DNA from: Abelmoschus esculentus
Taxonomy: Eukaryota; Streptophyta; Magnoliopsida; Malvales; Malvaceae
Assembly (NCBI GenBank): GCA_035048815.1
Contig: JAUCBN010000018.1
Coordinates: forward strand, 15,395,001 to 15,459,000
Direction of reading: 5' to 3'
DNA: 64,000 nt
Numbering within the stretch: position 1 is the first letter of the stretch; each line of letters opens with the position of its first letter. Under the pieces are notes generated by a model that saw nothing but the letters and a program-made list of their open reading frames with translations, was not told the DNA's origin and did no database searches. Positions 55,149 to 64,000 of this stretch are shown one piece after another. A program made the translations under genes and the position numbers.

Positions 55149-56607
55149 TGATATTGGGGATTCGTTGCTTCAAAAACAACGGTCCTTGTTTGAAACGGAT
55201 CTAGGATAATAGCAAGCAAGTCTCTGCAATAAACACAACATTATGGATGTTAGAATGATGTTAAAACAATAAGAAAACAAAGAAAAAAAACTAAAACAAA
55301 GAAGAAAAGGGGATGAAGGAATTCTGGCAGTTTCTGGAGGTTAATGAAGATGAAATGCTCTGAGGGCTTTCATTGAAGCATTAAAACGTCCAAAACGGCA
55401 GAATTGGATGTTTAAGTTGCTGGGAAATAACAACGACGTTGAACTCGAAAGAACTCGAACAATATACTGAGCGGACCCGAATCGAATACGTTCTTCGACA
55501 ATGGACTTGGACCCTCTAGATAGCGATCTAGGAACCCGAAGTATGAAGGATTTGACACACTCAAACAAAGTCTGAATTTATCAAGAAAAGTTCAATGAAG
55601 AACTGAAATTGAGAGAAAATCTCACAAGTGATTTTATTCATAAAATGTCTACCCTTATCTTTACAAAATTAAGTAAATATATAGGAATAAAGGAGCAGTT
55701 GGCCAAATTTGAATTTGTAGCCTTAATTCAAACGAAAATTAAAATTTAAATGCTCAAATAACTTCTCCTAGGCTCCTAATATCCTTAGCCACATGTTTTG
55801 ACACTTAAAACACATTAAACATGTGTTTAATGTTTGAATTTGAATAAGAAAACACTCATTCTTATCCAATGTTGCTGATTGGTCTTCAAAGCAAGGGCCT
55901 TGTTTGGCTTGCTTGCTTTTGGACGCCCAAACTTGTGGAAAAGGGTGCTATGTGGGCCCCACATGCATGGCACATGCGTAGGACACCTGCTCTTCGTGTA
56001 CGATAGGTTTCAGCTGCTGTAGGTCACTTCAACTTGAGTTGAGTTGAGCTGGAAATAGAGATGAGCTGAAACGAACTAGCTAAGAGTGTTAGGAGCTAAA
56101 TGGAGCTGGGAGCTAAGCCTCTGCGCTGCCCCGAGCTAAGGTTTGCTGCGTGCACACCATTGAGCTTCTTCTGAGCTAAATATAATCCACTTGAGCTGGT
56201 ATTGAACTGCATACGCTCTCCTGAGCTGGAGATGAGCTGGGTATGCCCACTTGAGCTAAGGTTCTCCTAAGTACCTATATTAGAACAAGGCAAACACATC
56301 TAAAAAGCCTTGTAGTCTTATTTTAATCACACAAATACACTTAAAACCAAATACAAAAATAATTAACATAGTATATACATAAGTAAACACACATACTAAT
56401 ATATATACCTAAATATGTCACATATCAGCATGCAACACATTATAAACAACATATTCTAAGGCATGAACATTCTTAAATTAATCTGAAATGTTAGCACAAG
56501 TAAGGAAAAGAGCTTCCCTGTATTTCTTTGCCTTAGAACGTGTGATAGGTCCTGATGGTAAGACCTCCGGATCAACCTGTTGAACTTGACATGATGTGCT
56601 CACATCA
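55149..56607 (-). repeat. 3' LTR of CRM-like element (1459 bp)
   Basis: On the minus strand it runs from TGATGTGAGCAC (56607) to ...CCCCAATATCA (55149). A TATA-like CCTATATATTTA is at about 55672-55683 on the minus strand. The AGCT-rich section is 56020-56270. The first 130 bases encode the integrase tail. By eye it differs from the 5' LTR at only a few scattered positions. Confidence 0.88.
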
Positions 56608-57194
56608 TCCCCCCTTTCTTGAAAAGGATTTAACCTCAAATCTACAGAAATATCATACGGGGTTAAATCAGAAACATTAAATGTGGCACTTACAGTGTAC
56701 TCGCCCGGTAAGTCTATCTTGTAGGCGTTGTCATTCACTTTCTCCAACACCTGAAAAGGACCATCTCCTCGCGGTAACAACTTAGACCGCCTTTGGGCTG
56801 GAAATCGTTCCTTTCGGAAGTGAACCCAAACCCAATCACCAACATCAAAGGTGACTCGCTTTCTTCCCTTATTTGCTTGCTTTTCATACTGTTGAGTCCT
56901 TCGTTCTAAATTCTCCTTCACCTATTGATGCAACTTCTTCACATATTCTGCTTTCGCTTGACCGTCTCTGTTCGTCACTTGTTCCTGTGGCAAAGGTAAC
57001 AAATCTAGAGGCGTAATAGGGTTAAAACCATAAACAACCTCAAATGGTGACATCTTAGTAGCAGAATGTATAGCACGATTATACGCAAACTCAACATGTG
57101 GCAAACAATCTTCCCAAGTCCTAATGTTCCTTTTAATGATGGAACGCAACAAAGTAGATAAAACACGATTAACAACCTCAGTTTGTCCATCAGT
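56478..57194 (-). pseudogene. Integrase C-terminal part of CRM-like element
   Basis: After the stop at 57195 the same frame continues with TDGQTEVVNR, which holds the catalytic Glu, then HVEFAYNRAIHS and FEVVYGFNP. A TAG near 56924 interrupts before VKENLERRTQQ. The last 147 codons hold the GPF module (RGDGPFQVLEKVNDNAYK), the VSATFNVSDL block, LNPFQERGDD at the PPT, and inside the LTR GPITRSKAKKYREAL. Both stops look like CAG-to-TAG changes. This part would help bind target chromatin. Confidence 0.88.
56608..56620 (-). promoter_or_regulatory. Polypurine tract of CRM-like element
   Basis: AAGAAAGGGGGGA on the minus strand directly precedes the LTR start TGATGTGAGC. It lies within the integrase reading frame. 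Confidence 0.88.
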
Positions 57195-58895
57195 CTAGGG
57201 ATGACAAGTAGTAGAAAACATGAGTTTTGTACCTATTTTGGTCCAAACAGTCCTCCAGAAATGACTCAGAAACTTAACATCCCTGTTAGAAACAATTGAC
57301 CTAGGAATACCATGTAATCGAACAATCTCTCTAAAGAATAAGTTAGCCACATTAACAGCATCATCAGTCTTATGGCATGCAATGAAATATGCCATCTTAG
57401 AGAATCTATCAACCACAACAAAGACACTATCTCTACCATTTCTAGTTCGAGGCAATCCCAAAACAAAATCCATTGAAATATCAGTCCAAGGGGAATCAGG
57501 AATAGGTAGAGGTAAGTACATACCATATGGTGAAACCTTCAATTTTGCTTTCTTACATGTCACACAACGTTCACAGTACCTTTCAACGTCTCTACGCATC
57601 TTAGGCCAAAATAGATGTTCTTTCAATGTCTGTAACGTCTTGGTGACTCCAAAGTGACCCATCAATCCACCCTCATGTGCTTCACGGATCAGAATATCAC
57701 GCATTGAACCCTGTGGAATGCATATCCTATTTTCTTTGAAAAGATAACCATCATGCCTGTAAAACTTTCCATCTGCACCTTTCTCACAAGTATTATACTT
57801 ATCTCTAAAATCAGAATCATCAACATACAAGTCACGTATATATGCAAATCCAATCAAATGTGAGTCAAGGTAATTCAAAAGCACATATCTACGTGATAAA
57901 GCATCAGCAACGATATTATCTTTACCCTTTTTGTAACGAATAACATAAGGAAAAGACTCTAAAAATTCAACCCATTTAGCATGTCGTTTATTCAATTTAT
58001 GCTGACCTGTGATGTATCGTAAAGCCTCATGATCAGTGTGAATCACAAACTCCTTAGGCAATAAGTAATGTTGCCATGTCTCCAATGCCCGAATTAGTGC
58101 ATACATCTCCTTTTCGTAGACTGGATAATTCAATGTTGCTCCACTAAGCTTTTCACTGAAGTATGCAATGGGCCTTTTTTCCTGCATTAGCACAGCGCCT
58201 AAACCAACTTCAGAAGCATCACATTCAATTTCAAAAGTTTTATCAAAGTTAGGTAAGGCTAACACAGGTGACTTCGTTAAACAATCCTTAATTTTCAAAA
58301 AGGCATCTTCTTGTTCTTTACCCCATAAGAAGCTAGAATTCTTCTTAATAATCCCTGTTAAGGGTGCGGTAATAGAACTGAAGTTAGGAACAAACCGACG
58401 ATAGAAACTAGCTAAGCCATGAAAAGATCTAACCTGAGTAATCGATGTCGGTTGTGGCCATTCCTGAATTGCCTTTATCTTCTCAGGATCGACTTCAACA
58501 CCCTGTGCACTAACAATGTAACCAAGAAATGTAAGTTTGTCAGTACAAAACACACATTTCTCTATGTTACCAAACAATCTTTCTTCTCGCAAAGTTTGTA
58601 AAACAACTCTCAAATGTTCTACATGATCCTGCAAAGTCATGCTATAAATCAAAATATCGTCAAAATATACAACACAAAACTTTCCAATAAAAGATCGCAG
58701 AACATGATTCATCAATCGCATAAAAGTACTAGGTGCATTAGTTAAGCCAAAAGGCATTACTAACCATTCGTACAAACCTAGCTTCGTTTTGAAGGCTGTC
58801 TTCCATTCATCGCCTTCTCGCATGCGAATCTGATGATATCCACTCTTTAGGTCAATTTTGGAGAAGATGACGGCTCCACAAAGCTCATCCAACAT
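57195..58895 (-). pseudogene. pol: RT-RNase H-integrase core of CRM-like element (566 open codons)
   Basis: RT: MPFGLTNAPSTF at residues 47-58 and catalytic YFDD at 77-80. RNase H: the first Asp in ECDAS near 226, HTDHEAL near 286-292 and the final Asp in VADALS at 331. Integrase: zinc-binding His407, His414, Cys441 and Cys444, then the DDE core with MDF Asp476. The second catalytic Asp is replaced by Asn (SNRD, residue 537, usually SDRD), so integration would fail even if the frame were intact. The frame ends CHP-stop, just before the TDGQTE block. It starts in mid-RT because of an upstream stop. Confidence 0.93.
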
Positions 58896-58937
58896 ATCAT
58901 CAAGTCTGGGAATAGGATGATGATACTTAATTGTAAT

Positions 58938-59204
58938 CTAATTCACAGCTCTACAATCTACGCACATCCTACAAGACTCATCTTTCTTCGGCACTAACAG
59001 TACCGGAACAGCACACGGACTCAGACTCTCTCGAATATAACCCTTGTCCATTAATTCTATCACTTGTCTTTGAAGCTCTTTCGTCTCTTTGGGGTTAGTT
59101 CGATAAGTTGGTTGATTTGGAATAGTAGCACCTGGGATAAATTCAATCTGGTGCTCAATGCCACGAAGAGGTGGCAATCCCCTCGGTGTTTCTTCCGGAA
59201 ACAC
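58938..59204 (-). pseudogene. pol: RT N-terminal segment of CRM-like element
   Basis: It opens with FPEETPRGLPPLRG and continues through EFIPGATIPN, ELMDKGYIRES, VLLVPKKDES and CVDCRAVN, the standard first RT blocks of plant gypsy elements. A stop at 58935 separates it from the following ITIKY block and the RT core. At its start an extra T and a TAG near 59215-59222 break the link to protease. Confidence 0.9.
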
Positions 59205-59208
59205 ATCC

Positions 59209-59781
59209 TTAAATTCCTACAAAAAGGGAAACAATTGATGCAGGCAAATCAGAAGGAAAGTCAGTCAATAAATAATAATCTTTAAACATTAAAATAAGCA
59301 AAGATTGGTGAGTGGAAAGACATTTCCTGATTTCTCGATTGCTTGCATAAACATTCATCTTTTTCTTCTCCTTTGTAGCTTCCTTACTCTTTTTTAAGCT
59401 TGCTTGATCTTCCAACACTTGACTCGGTGTCAAAGGAGCCAAAGTAATCTTCTTACCTGCATGCATAAAAGAGTATCGATTTGTAAAACCATCATGCATT
59501 ACCTTCTTGTCATATTGCCAAGGGCGTCCCAAAAGAAGGTGAGTAGCATCCATCGACACAACATCACAAAGGACCTCGTCCTTGTAACTTTCGATCGAAA
59601 ACGGTATAACAACTTGTTTTGTTACTTTAAGTTCTCCCCCGTCATTCAACCATTGCAATTTGTACGGATTCAGATGCTTTGTTGTCTTGAGACCTAACCT
59701 GTCAACCATCACTGAACTAGTGACATTAGTACAACTACTGCTATCAATAATAACAACACATACCTTATCTCAAATTTTGCA
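59209..59781 (-). pseudogene. Protease of CRM-like element
   Basis: The region upstream of residue 1 of the open frame reads VVIIDSSSCTNVTS, the active-site neighbourhood, with the usual Gly after Asp-Ser replaced by Ser. It continues with DRLGLKTTKHLNPYKLQWLN, HLLLGRPWQYDKK and LAPLTPSQV. Two TGA stops at about 59772 and 59781 sit where an Arg codon is expected, consistent with CGA-to-TGA deamination. The protease would have cut the gag-pol polyprotein. Confidence 0.82.
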
Positions 59782-60411
59782 TCACGTGTGAAAGATATTC
59801 TCGCGTTGTTGTTCATCCTGAACCTGTTGCACACTCAGACTACGTTTAACAACCATAATTTCCATTACCTCACCAGTCTCAGCAACTTCTAGTACATCCT
59901 CTTTATCATCTTCATCAGAGATCCTATGTGGTTCTTCTTTAGAATCTGACTCAATCTCTCCATCATCTCGCATCAACATAACCCTACGATTAGGACACTG
60001 GCTAGCAACATGTCCTCGACCAAGGCACTTAAAACATTGAATATCTCTCGATCTCTCTTGTACAACCACTTTTTGTTTACCATGCCCGTTATCAGCAACG
60101 GGAGGCTTTGGCTTGCTGGACTCGCCTTGTTCTTGAATCCAAAGTGGCGCTTGTGGTGCTTGTTTCCTAGCATGGTTAGTGGTATATAATGGATTCGTAA
60201 AAGATTTAAATGGAGTAGTATTATCTCGAGTAGAAACTTTTCTACGTTGTTGTCGCTCAATTTTCACCGCCATATGCACCATGTCATCCAATTCGACATA
60301 ATGCTGCAATTCAACAACGTTAGCAATTTCAGAATTCAAACCTGCCATAAACCGAGCCATAGTCGCCTCACGATCCTCAACTATGTTTGCACGCATCATG
60401 GACATCTCCAT
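59782..60411 (-). pseudogene. gag: gag C-terminal half with CCHC zinc knuckle
   Basis: The frame contains RFMAGLNSEIANVVEL and MVHMAVKIERQQRRK (the end of the gag core), a basic Pro/Lys-rich stretch, then the knuckle CFKCLGRGHVASQCPNR (Cys-x2-Cys-x4-His-x4-Cys), an acidic region and QQVQDEQQREN. It overlaps the upstream gag frame by 35 bases because of a small deletion near 60440. It binds element RNA in particles when intact. Confidence 0.9.
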
Positions 60412-61006
60412 TTCCTTGAAATAGTCCTCGACGATTGCCCTGTTTCAAAGTTTGTAATTTCTGAAATAAATCACGATGATAGTGAGAAGGAACAAACTGT
60501 TTCCGCACGATACGCTTCATTTCGTCCCATGTTCTCACTGCTCCTTCACCTGCACGTTGTCGACTAACCAGTAATTGATCCCACCACAATAGTGCATAGT
60601 CAACAAACTCCAAAGTTGCCAGTCGTACTTTCTTTTGTTCCGAGTAATTGTAACACTCGAAAACGTGTTCAACTTTACTTTCCCATGTTAGATAAGCATC
60701 TGGATCTGAACGTCCCTGAAAAGAAGGTATAGCAACTTTTATGTTAGAAATATTATCATCAACTGCACGTCCTGGTCGTTGATTCGTACGTGGTGATTGT
60801 TCGACGTCGTTTTCATCAAGATTCTCATTTTGGACAGATTGGGAACCACCCCCATCTATTCTATCCAAACGAGACTGAATAGGGTCCAATGCTTGGTCTA
60901 AAAGACGCTGCAAGGTTCGAGTAAAAGCCTGCATTTGCAAATCTGGTGGATTACTTCCACCGGGACTACAATCGTCATTACCTGTCATTGCAGCAACGAA
61001 AAACAA
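60377..61006 (-). pseudogene. gag: gag N-terminal half of CRM-like element
   Basis: The frame starts MFFVAAMTGNDD. The second Met may be the real start. An acidic and Asn-rich head with LDPIQSRLDRID leads into the Retrotrans_gag core: IPSFQGRSDPDAYLTWE, VEHVFECYNYSEQKK, ALLWWDQL and MKRIVRKQFVP. The frame is lost at KLQTLKQGNR, where a base or two are missing, and homology resumes in the other gag frame. Confidence 0.9.
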
Positions 61007-61829
61007 GAAAAGAAAACTATTATTAAATAAACAAAATTTTAAAGTCCCTCACTGCACACACAACAAATTCTCGCAGATCACTCCAAAAGAACAATGCACT
61101 CAGCAAAGTAACACTCAGCGCTCGTGTTTCACTCGGGAATACTTGAATGGCTCTTTTGATTCCCCTTCTGTGCTCACACTCTCAAATGCCTTTTCTACTC
61201 GTTCTCTTGCAAACAGCTCTTTAAGGAACTAATCTGATCCTTCAAACTTGTTATCTGTGTCAAACTCCAAGATATATATAACGGTGGTACAAACAAGAGT
61301 TAAAAGTGAATTAGGGTCTGTTTAGATGACACAAAGGCTGGAAAATAAAGAAAACAAACAAAAAGCAAGGTTGGATAGTAAAACAAAAGAAAAACAATGC
61401 TAGAAAGTAAAAAAGAAAGGAAAACAAGGATGAAAAAAAAAACAAAAGGAAAACAAGAATAAGGCTGGAATTAATGAAGAACAAAGTGAATTAAGGCTGG
61501 AAATAAAGTACTTACTGCATTAGAAATGCTTACCACAATCCTATCACCGAACAAACAAGAACATGTCGTTTTAAGTGATTTAAAAGCATTCCATGGTAAA
61601 CGTAAGCATCCTTCATCATTTTTGTGGTCAAACAGCACATATAAACATGAAAATACACTAAATATTCAAATGTGATTTTTTTTTCAAATTTTTCAAATTT
61701 CTTTTGTTGACTTTAACTTTTCTAGTCAAACTTTGACTTTGACTTTCTTTTTTTTTGCAGAATTTCGAATTTTTTTTCTTTTGTTTTTTTTGATATATGT
61801 AGTGCAGAAAGTGCTAATATCCAACCAAA
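61007..61829 (-). other. 5' leader of CRM-like element
   Basis: Non-coding leader between primer site and gag. The part 61030-61260 matches the leader of the non-autonomous element (31920-32120). The part 61676-61800 is T-rich on the plus strand, hence A-rich on the transcript strand. Confidence 0.7.
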
Positions 61830-61841
61830 GCTCTGATACCA
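61830..61841 (-). promoter_or_regulatory. Primer binding site, initiator tRNA-Met
   Basis: The minus strand reads TGGTATCAGAGC, the classical plant tRNA-iMet complement. It starts two bases after the 5' LTR end (...ATATCA). Confidence 0.93.
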
Positions 61842-61843
61842 TA

Positions 61844-63283
61844 TGATATTGGGGATTCGTTGCTTCAAAAACAACGATCCTTGTTTGAAATGGATCTAGG
61901 ATAATAGCAAGCAAGTCTCTGCAATAAACACAACATTATGGATGTTAGAATGATGTTAAAACAAAAAGAAAACAAAGAAAAAAAACTGAAACAAAGAAGA
62001 AAAGGGATGAAGGAATTCTGGTAATTTCTGGAGGTTAATGAAGATGAAATGCTCCGAGGGCTTTCATGGAAGCATTAAAACATCCAAAATGGAAGAATTG
62101 GATGTTTAAGTTGCTGGGAAATAACAACGACGTTGAACTCGAAAGAACTCGAACAATATACTGAGCGGACCCGAATCTAATACGTTCTTCGTCAACGGAC
62201 TTGGACCCTCTAGATAGCGATCTAGGAACCCAAAGTATCAAGGATTTGACACACTCAAACAAAGTCTGAATTTGTCAAGAAAAGTTCAATGAAGAACTGA
62301 AATTGGGAGAAAATCTCACAAGTGATTTTATTCATAAAATGTCTACCCTTATCTTTACAAAATTAAGTAAATATATAGGAATAAAGGAGAAGTTGGCCAA
62401 ATTTGAATTTGTGGCCTTAATTCAAACGAAAATTAAAATTTAAATGCTCAAATAACTTCTCCTAGGCTCCTAATATCCTTAGCCACATGTTTTGACACTT
62501 AAAACACATTAAACATGTGTTTAATGTTTGAATTTGAATAAGAAAACACTCATTCTTATCCAATGTTGCTGATTGGTCTTCAAAGCAAGGGCCTTGTTTG
62601 GCTTGCTTGCTTTTGGACGCCCAAACTTGTGGAAAAGGGTGCTATGTGGGCCCCACATGCATGGCACATACGTAGGACACCTGCTCTTCGTGTACGATAG
62701 GTTTTAGCTGCTGTAGGTCACTTCAACTTGAGTTGAGTTGAGCTGGAAATGGAGATGAGCTGAAACGAACTAGCTAAGAGTGTTAGGAGCTAAATGGAGC
62801 TGGGAGCTAAGCCTCTACGCTGCCCCGAGCTAAGGTGAGCTGCATGCACACCATTGAGCTTCTTCTGAGCTAAATATAATCCACTTGAGCTGGTATTGAA
62901 CTGCATATGCTCTCCTGAGCTGGAGATGAGCTGGGTATGCCAACTTGAGCTAAGGTTCTCCTAAGTACCTATATTAGAACAAGGCAAACACATCTAAAAA
63001 GCCTTGTAGTCTTATTTTAACCACACAAACACACTTAAAACCAAATACAAACATAATTAACATAGTATATACATAAGTAAACACACATACTAATATATAT
63101 ACCTAAATATGTCACATATCAGCATGCAACACATTATAAACAACATATTCTAAGGCATAAACATTCTCAAATGAATCTGAAATGTTAGCACAAGTAAGGA
63201 AAAGAGCTTCCCTGTATTTCTTTGCCTTAGAACGTGTGATAGGTCCTGATGGTAAGACCTCCGGATCAACCTGTTGAACTTGA
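61844..63283 (-). repeat. 5' LTR of CRM-like element, outer 18 bp missing
   Basis: It matches 55149-56589 with few differences. On the outer side the match stops at GTTGAACTTGA, where the 3' LTR has 18 further bases ending in CTCACATCA. It is joined to AATGTTATACCC and then satellite. The copy also contains the integrase-tail reading found at the start of the other LTR. Confidence 0.88.
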
Positions 63284-63510
63284 AATGTTATACCCTTTCT
63301 TAGAGCGTATACCGTGATGAATGACCCCTCTCTTTGAACGTAAGTCACAGTGAATGACCCCTCACTTCGAGCGCATGTCATAATGAACGGTCATTCTCTT
63401 TGAGAGTATACCGTGATGGACGACCCCTCTCTTTAAGCGTATATCGAGATAAATGACACCTCTCTTCGAGTGAATGTCATAATGTACGGTCCCTTTTTGA
63501 GAGCGTATGA
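63284..63510. repeat. 33-bp satellite array, block 13
   Basis: About seven monomers, co-linear with the last part of block 9 and leading into the same LINE junction (GAGAGCGTATGAGAGAATCC). Confidence 0.9.
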
Positions 63511-64000
63511 GAGAATCCATTCGATTTTTTTTGAAAGAAAGGGCCTCATTAAAAAAAACCTATAGCCAGTCACCTCGGTAGGTGAGTAAGCCCCTATGGG
63601 GAAAAGACTATCCAAGTTTTTATGAGAAGAAGAGGGGAACCTCTCTGAGTTTAAAGAAGCCCGAATAAAATCGGGAAAGTTACATCCAAAAGAGAAAGAA
63701 AGAAAATAACGCAAAGCTCTAGAAGCAAGGAAATGAGCTACAACATTTGCTTCTCTAGGTACATAACAAATCTTACAATCTGGCAAAGCACCAAGAGTAA
63801 AACGAATGAGAGACACTAAAGGTTGCACCGTGGAAAGATCATGATGATGGGTGTTAACTTTGTTGGCAATGGAAGCAGAATCGGTCTCAAGGATGGCATT
63901 AGACCAACCATTATCAATAACAAGATTATGTCCCTCCAAAATTTCAAGAGCTTCGACTGAAGCTAGATCTGGATAGAAGGCGAGGGGAATAGAGCGTCCA
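63511..64000 (-). pseudogene. Second copy of LINE 3' end (RNase H), cut by the window
   Basis: After AATCCATTCGA and a T run the sequence repeats 38228-38700 with scattered substitutions and small indels. The reading contains ETDSASIANKV, CYVPREANVVAH and FGCNFPDFIRASLNSE, the end of the RVT_3-type RNase H. The copy continues beyond the window end. It shares both its 3' flank and the adjacent satellite with the first copy, so it arose by segmental duplication, not by a second insertion. Confidence 0.85.

Larger units (their letters stand above)
55149..63283 (-). mobile_element. CRM-like Ty3/gypsy retrotransposon, nearly full length, inactive
   Basis: Minus strand: 5' LTR 61844-63283, initiator-Met primer site 61830-61841, gag 60377-61006 and 59782-60411, protease, RT, RNase H, integrase to 56478, polypurine tract 56608-56620, 3' LTR 55149-56607. 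The integrase frame crosses the PPT and runs into the 3' LTR, a feature of the CRM clade. The integrase has a GPF module and no classical chromodomain that I can see. The left flank CTTCT would be the TSD, but the right flank is lost because the outer 18 bp of the 5' LTR are missing. Frameshifts and many stops kill the ORF. Confidence 0.85.

Noticed and set aside
55341..55568. 75-codon minus-strand frame present in both LTRs of the CRM-like element (also 62035-62262)
   Set aside because: Conservation only reflects the LTR pair. It lies in the transcribed LTR/leader part with no domain, and an LTR-encoded protein is not supported.
58938..61006. Possibility that the CRM-like element is an endogenous pararetrovirus
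   Set aside because: It has LTRs, a primer site, a polypurine tract and an integrase with zinc-binding and DDE blocks, so it is an LTR retrotransposon.

Overview
This is a plant nuclear window, almost certainly from a eudicot and from repeat-rich heterochromatin (pericentromere, sex chromosome or another low-recombination region). I see no intact host protein gene, tRNA or rRNA. About a quarter of the window is one previously unfamiliar tandem repeat. Nearly all the rest is plant retrotransposon sequence: Ty3/gypsy of an Athila type, Ty3/gypsy of a CRM-like type with an initiator-Met primer site, one further LTR family, an L1-type LINE and one hAT-type MITE.

The tandem repeat has a 33-bp monomer organised as a 99-bp higher-order unit of three monomer types (A, B, C). 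It lies in thirteen blocks: 1-1679, 4975-5914, 6861-8058, 8635-9125, 19312-19764, 21426-23277, 25653-29313, 35770-36587, 37660-38207, 45371-48274, 49131-51255, 53137-53854 and 63284-63510. The blocks look like one or a few arrays split by later insertions. Because 33 is a multiple of 3 and the consensus has no stop in four of six frames, the arrays produce long Lys/Arg/His-rich pseudo-reading frames that should not be annotated as genes.

Left third: a 3.3-kb solo LTR (1680-4974, TSD GAGTG), a 946-bp hAT MITE (5915-6860, 8-bp TSD), an LTR fragment (8059-8634), a complete LTR of a non-autonomous gypsy family plus a piece of its interior (9126-11164), and an Athila-type element (11165-19311). 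The Athila element keeps its tRNA-Asp primer site, broken gag, protease, second ORF and 3' LTR, but has lost pol. It carries a nested, internally deleted LTR element (14613-15905).

Middle: LTRs of an AGCT-rich family in both orientations (19765-21425, 23278-24032, solo 24033-25652, 29314-30485), a minus-strand non-autonomous element (30494-33915) lacking RT, RNase H and integrase, and a solo LTR (33921-35769) with a perfect 5-bp TSD. The window itself contains the paralogous empty site of that solo LTR, near 53130.

Right half: a minus-strand L1 LINE (about 38228-44925) with endonuclease, RT, zf-RVT and RNase H pieces. Its 5' part has unusual exon-like repeats. An AT-rich three-copy repeat follows (44926-45370), then more satellite and LTR fragments, a nearly full-length but mutated CRM-like gypsy element (55149-63283, minus strand), and a second copy of the satellite/LINE junction running off the window end.

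The history read from the sequence is satellite expansion, repeated LTR insertion (often at the pyrimidine tract of the monomer), segmental duplication of satellite-plus-LTR blocks, further insertions, and decay by frameshifts and C-to-T stops. Functionally this is a graveyard of mobile elements in a satellite array. The strongest candidates for novelty are the satellite itself and the non-autonomous gypsy family that shares its leader, primer-site position and LTR style with the CRM-like element.
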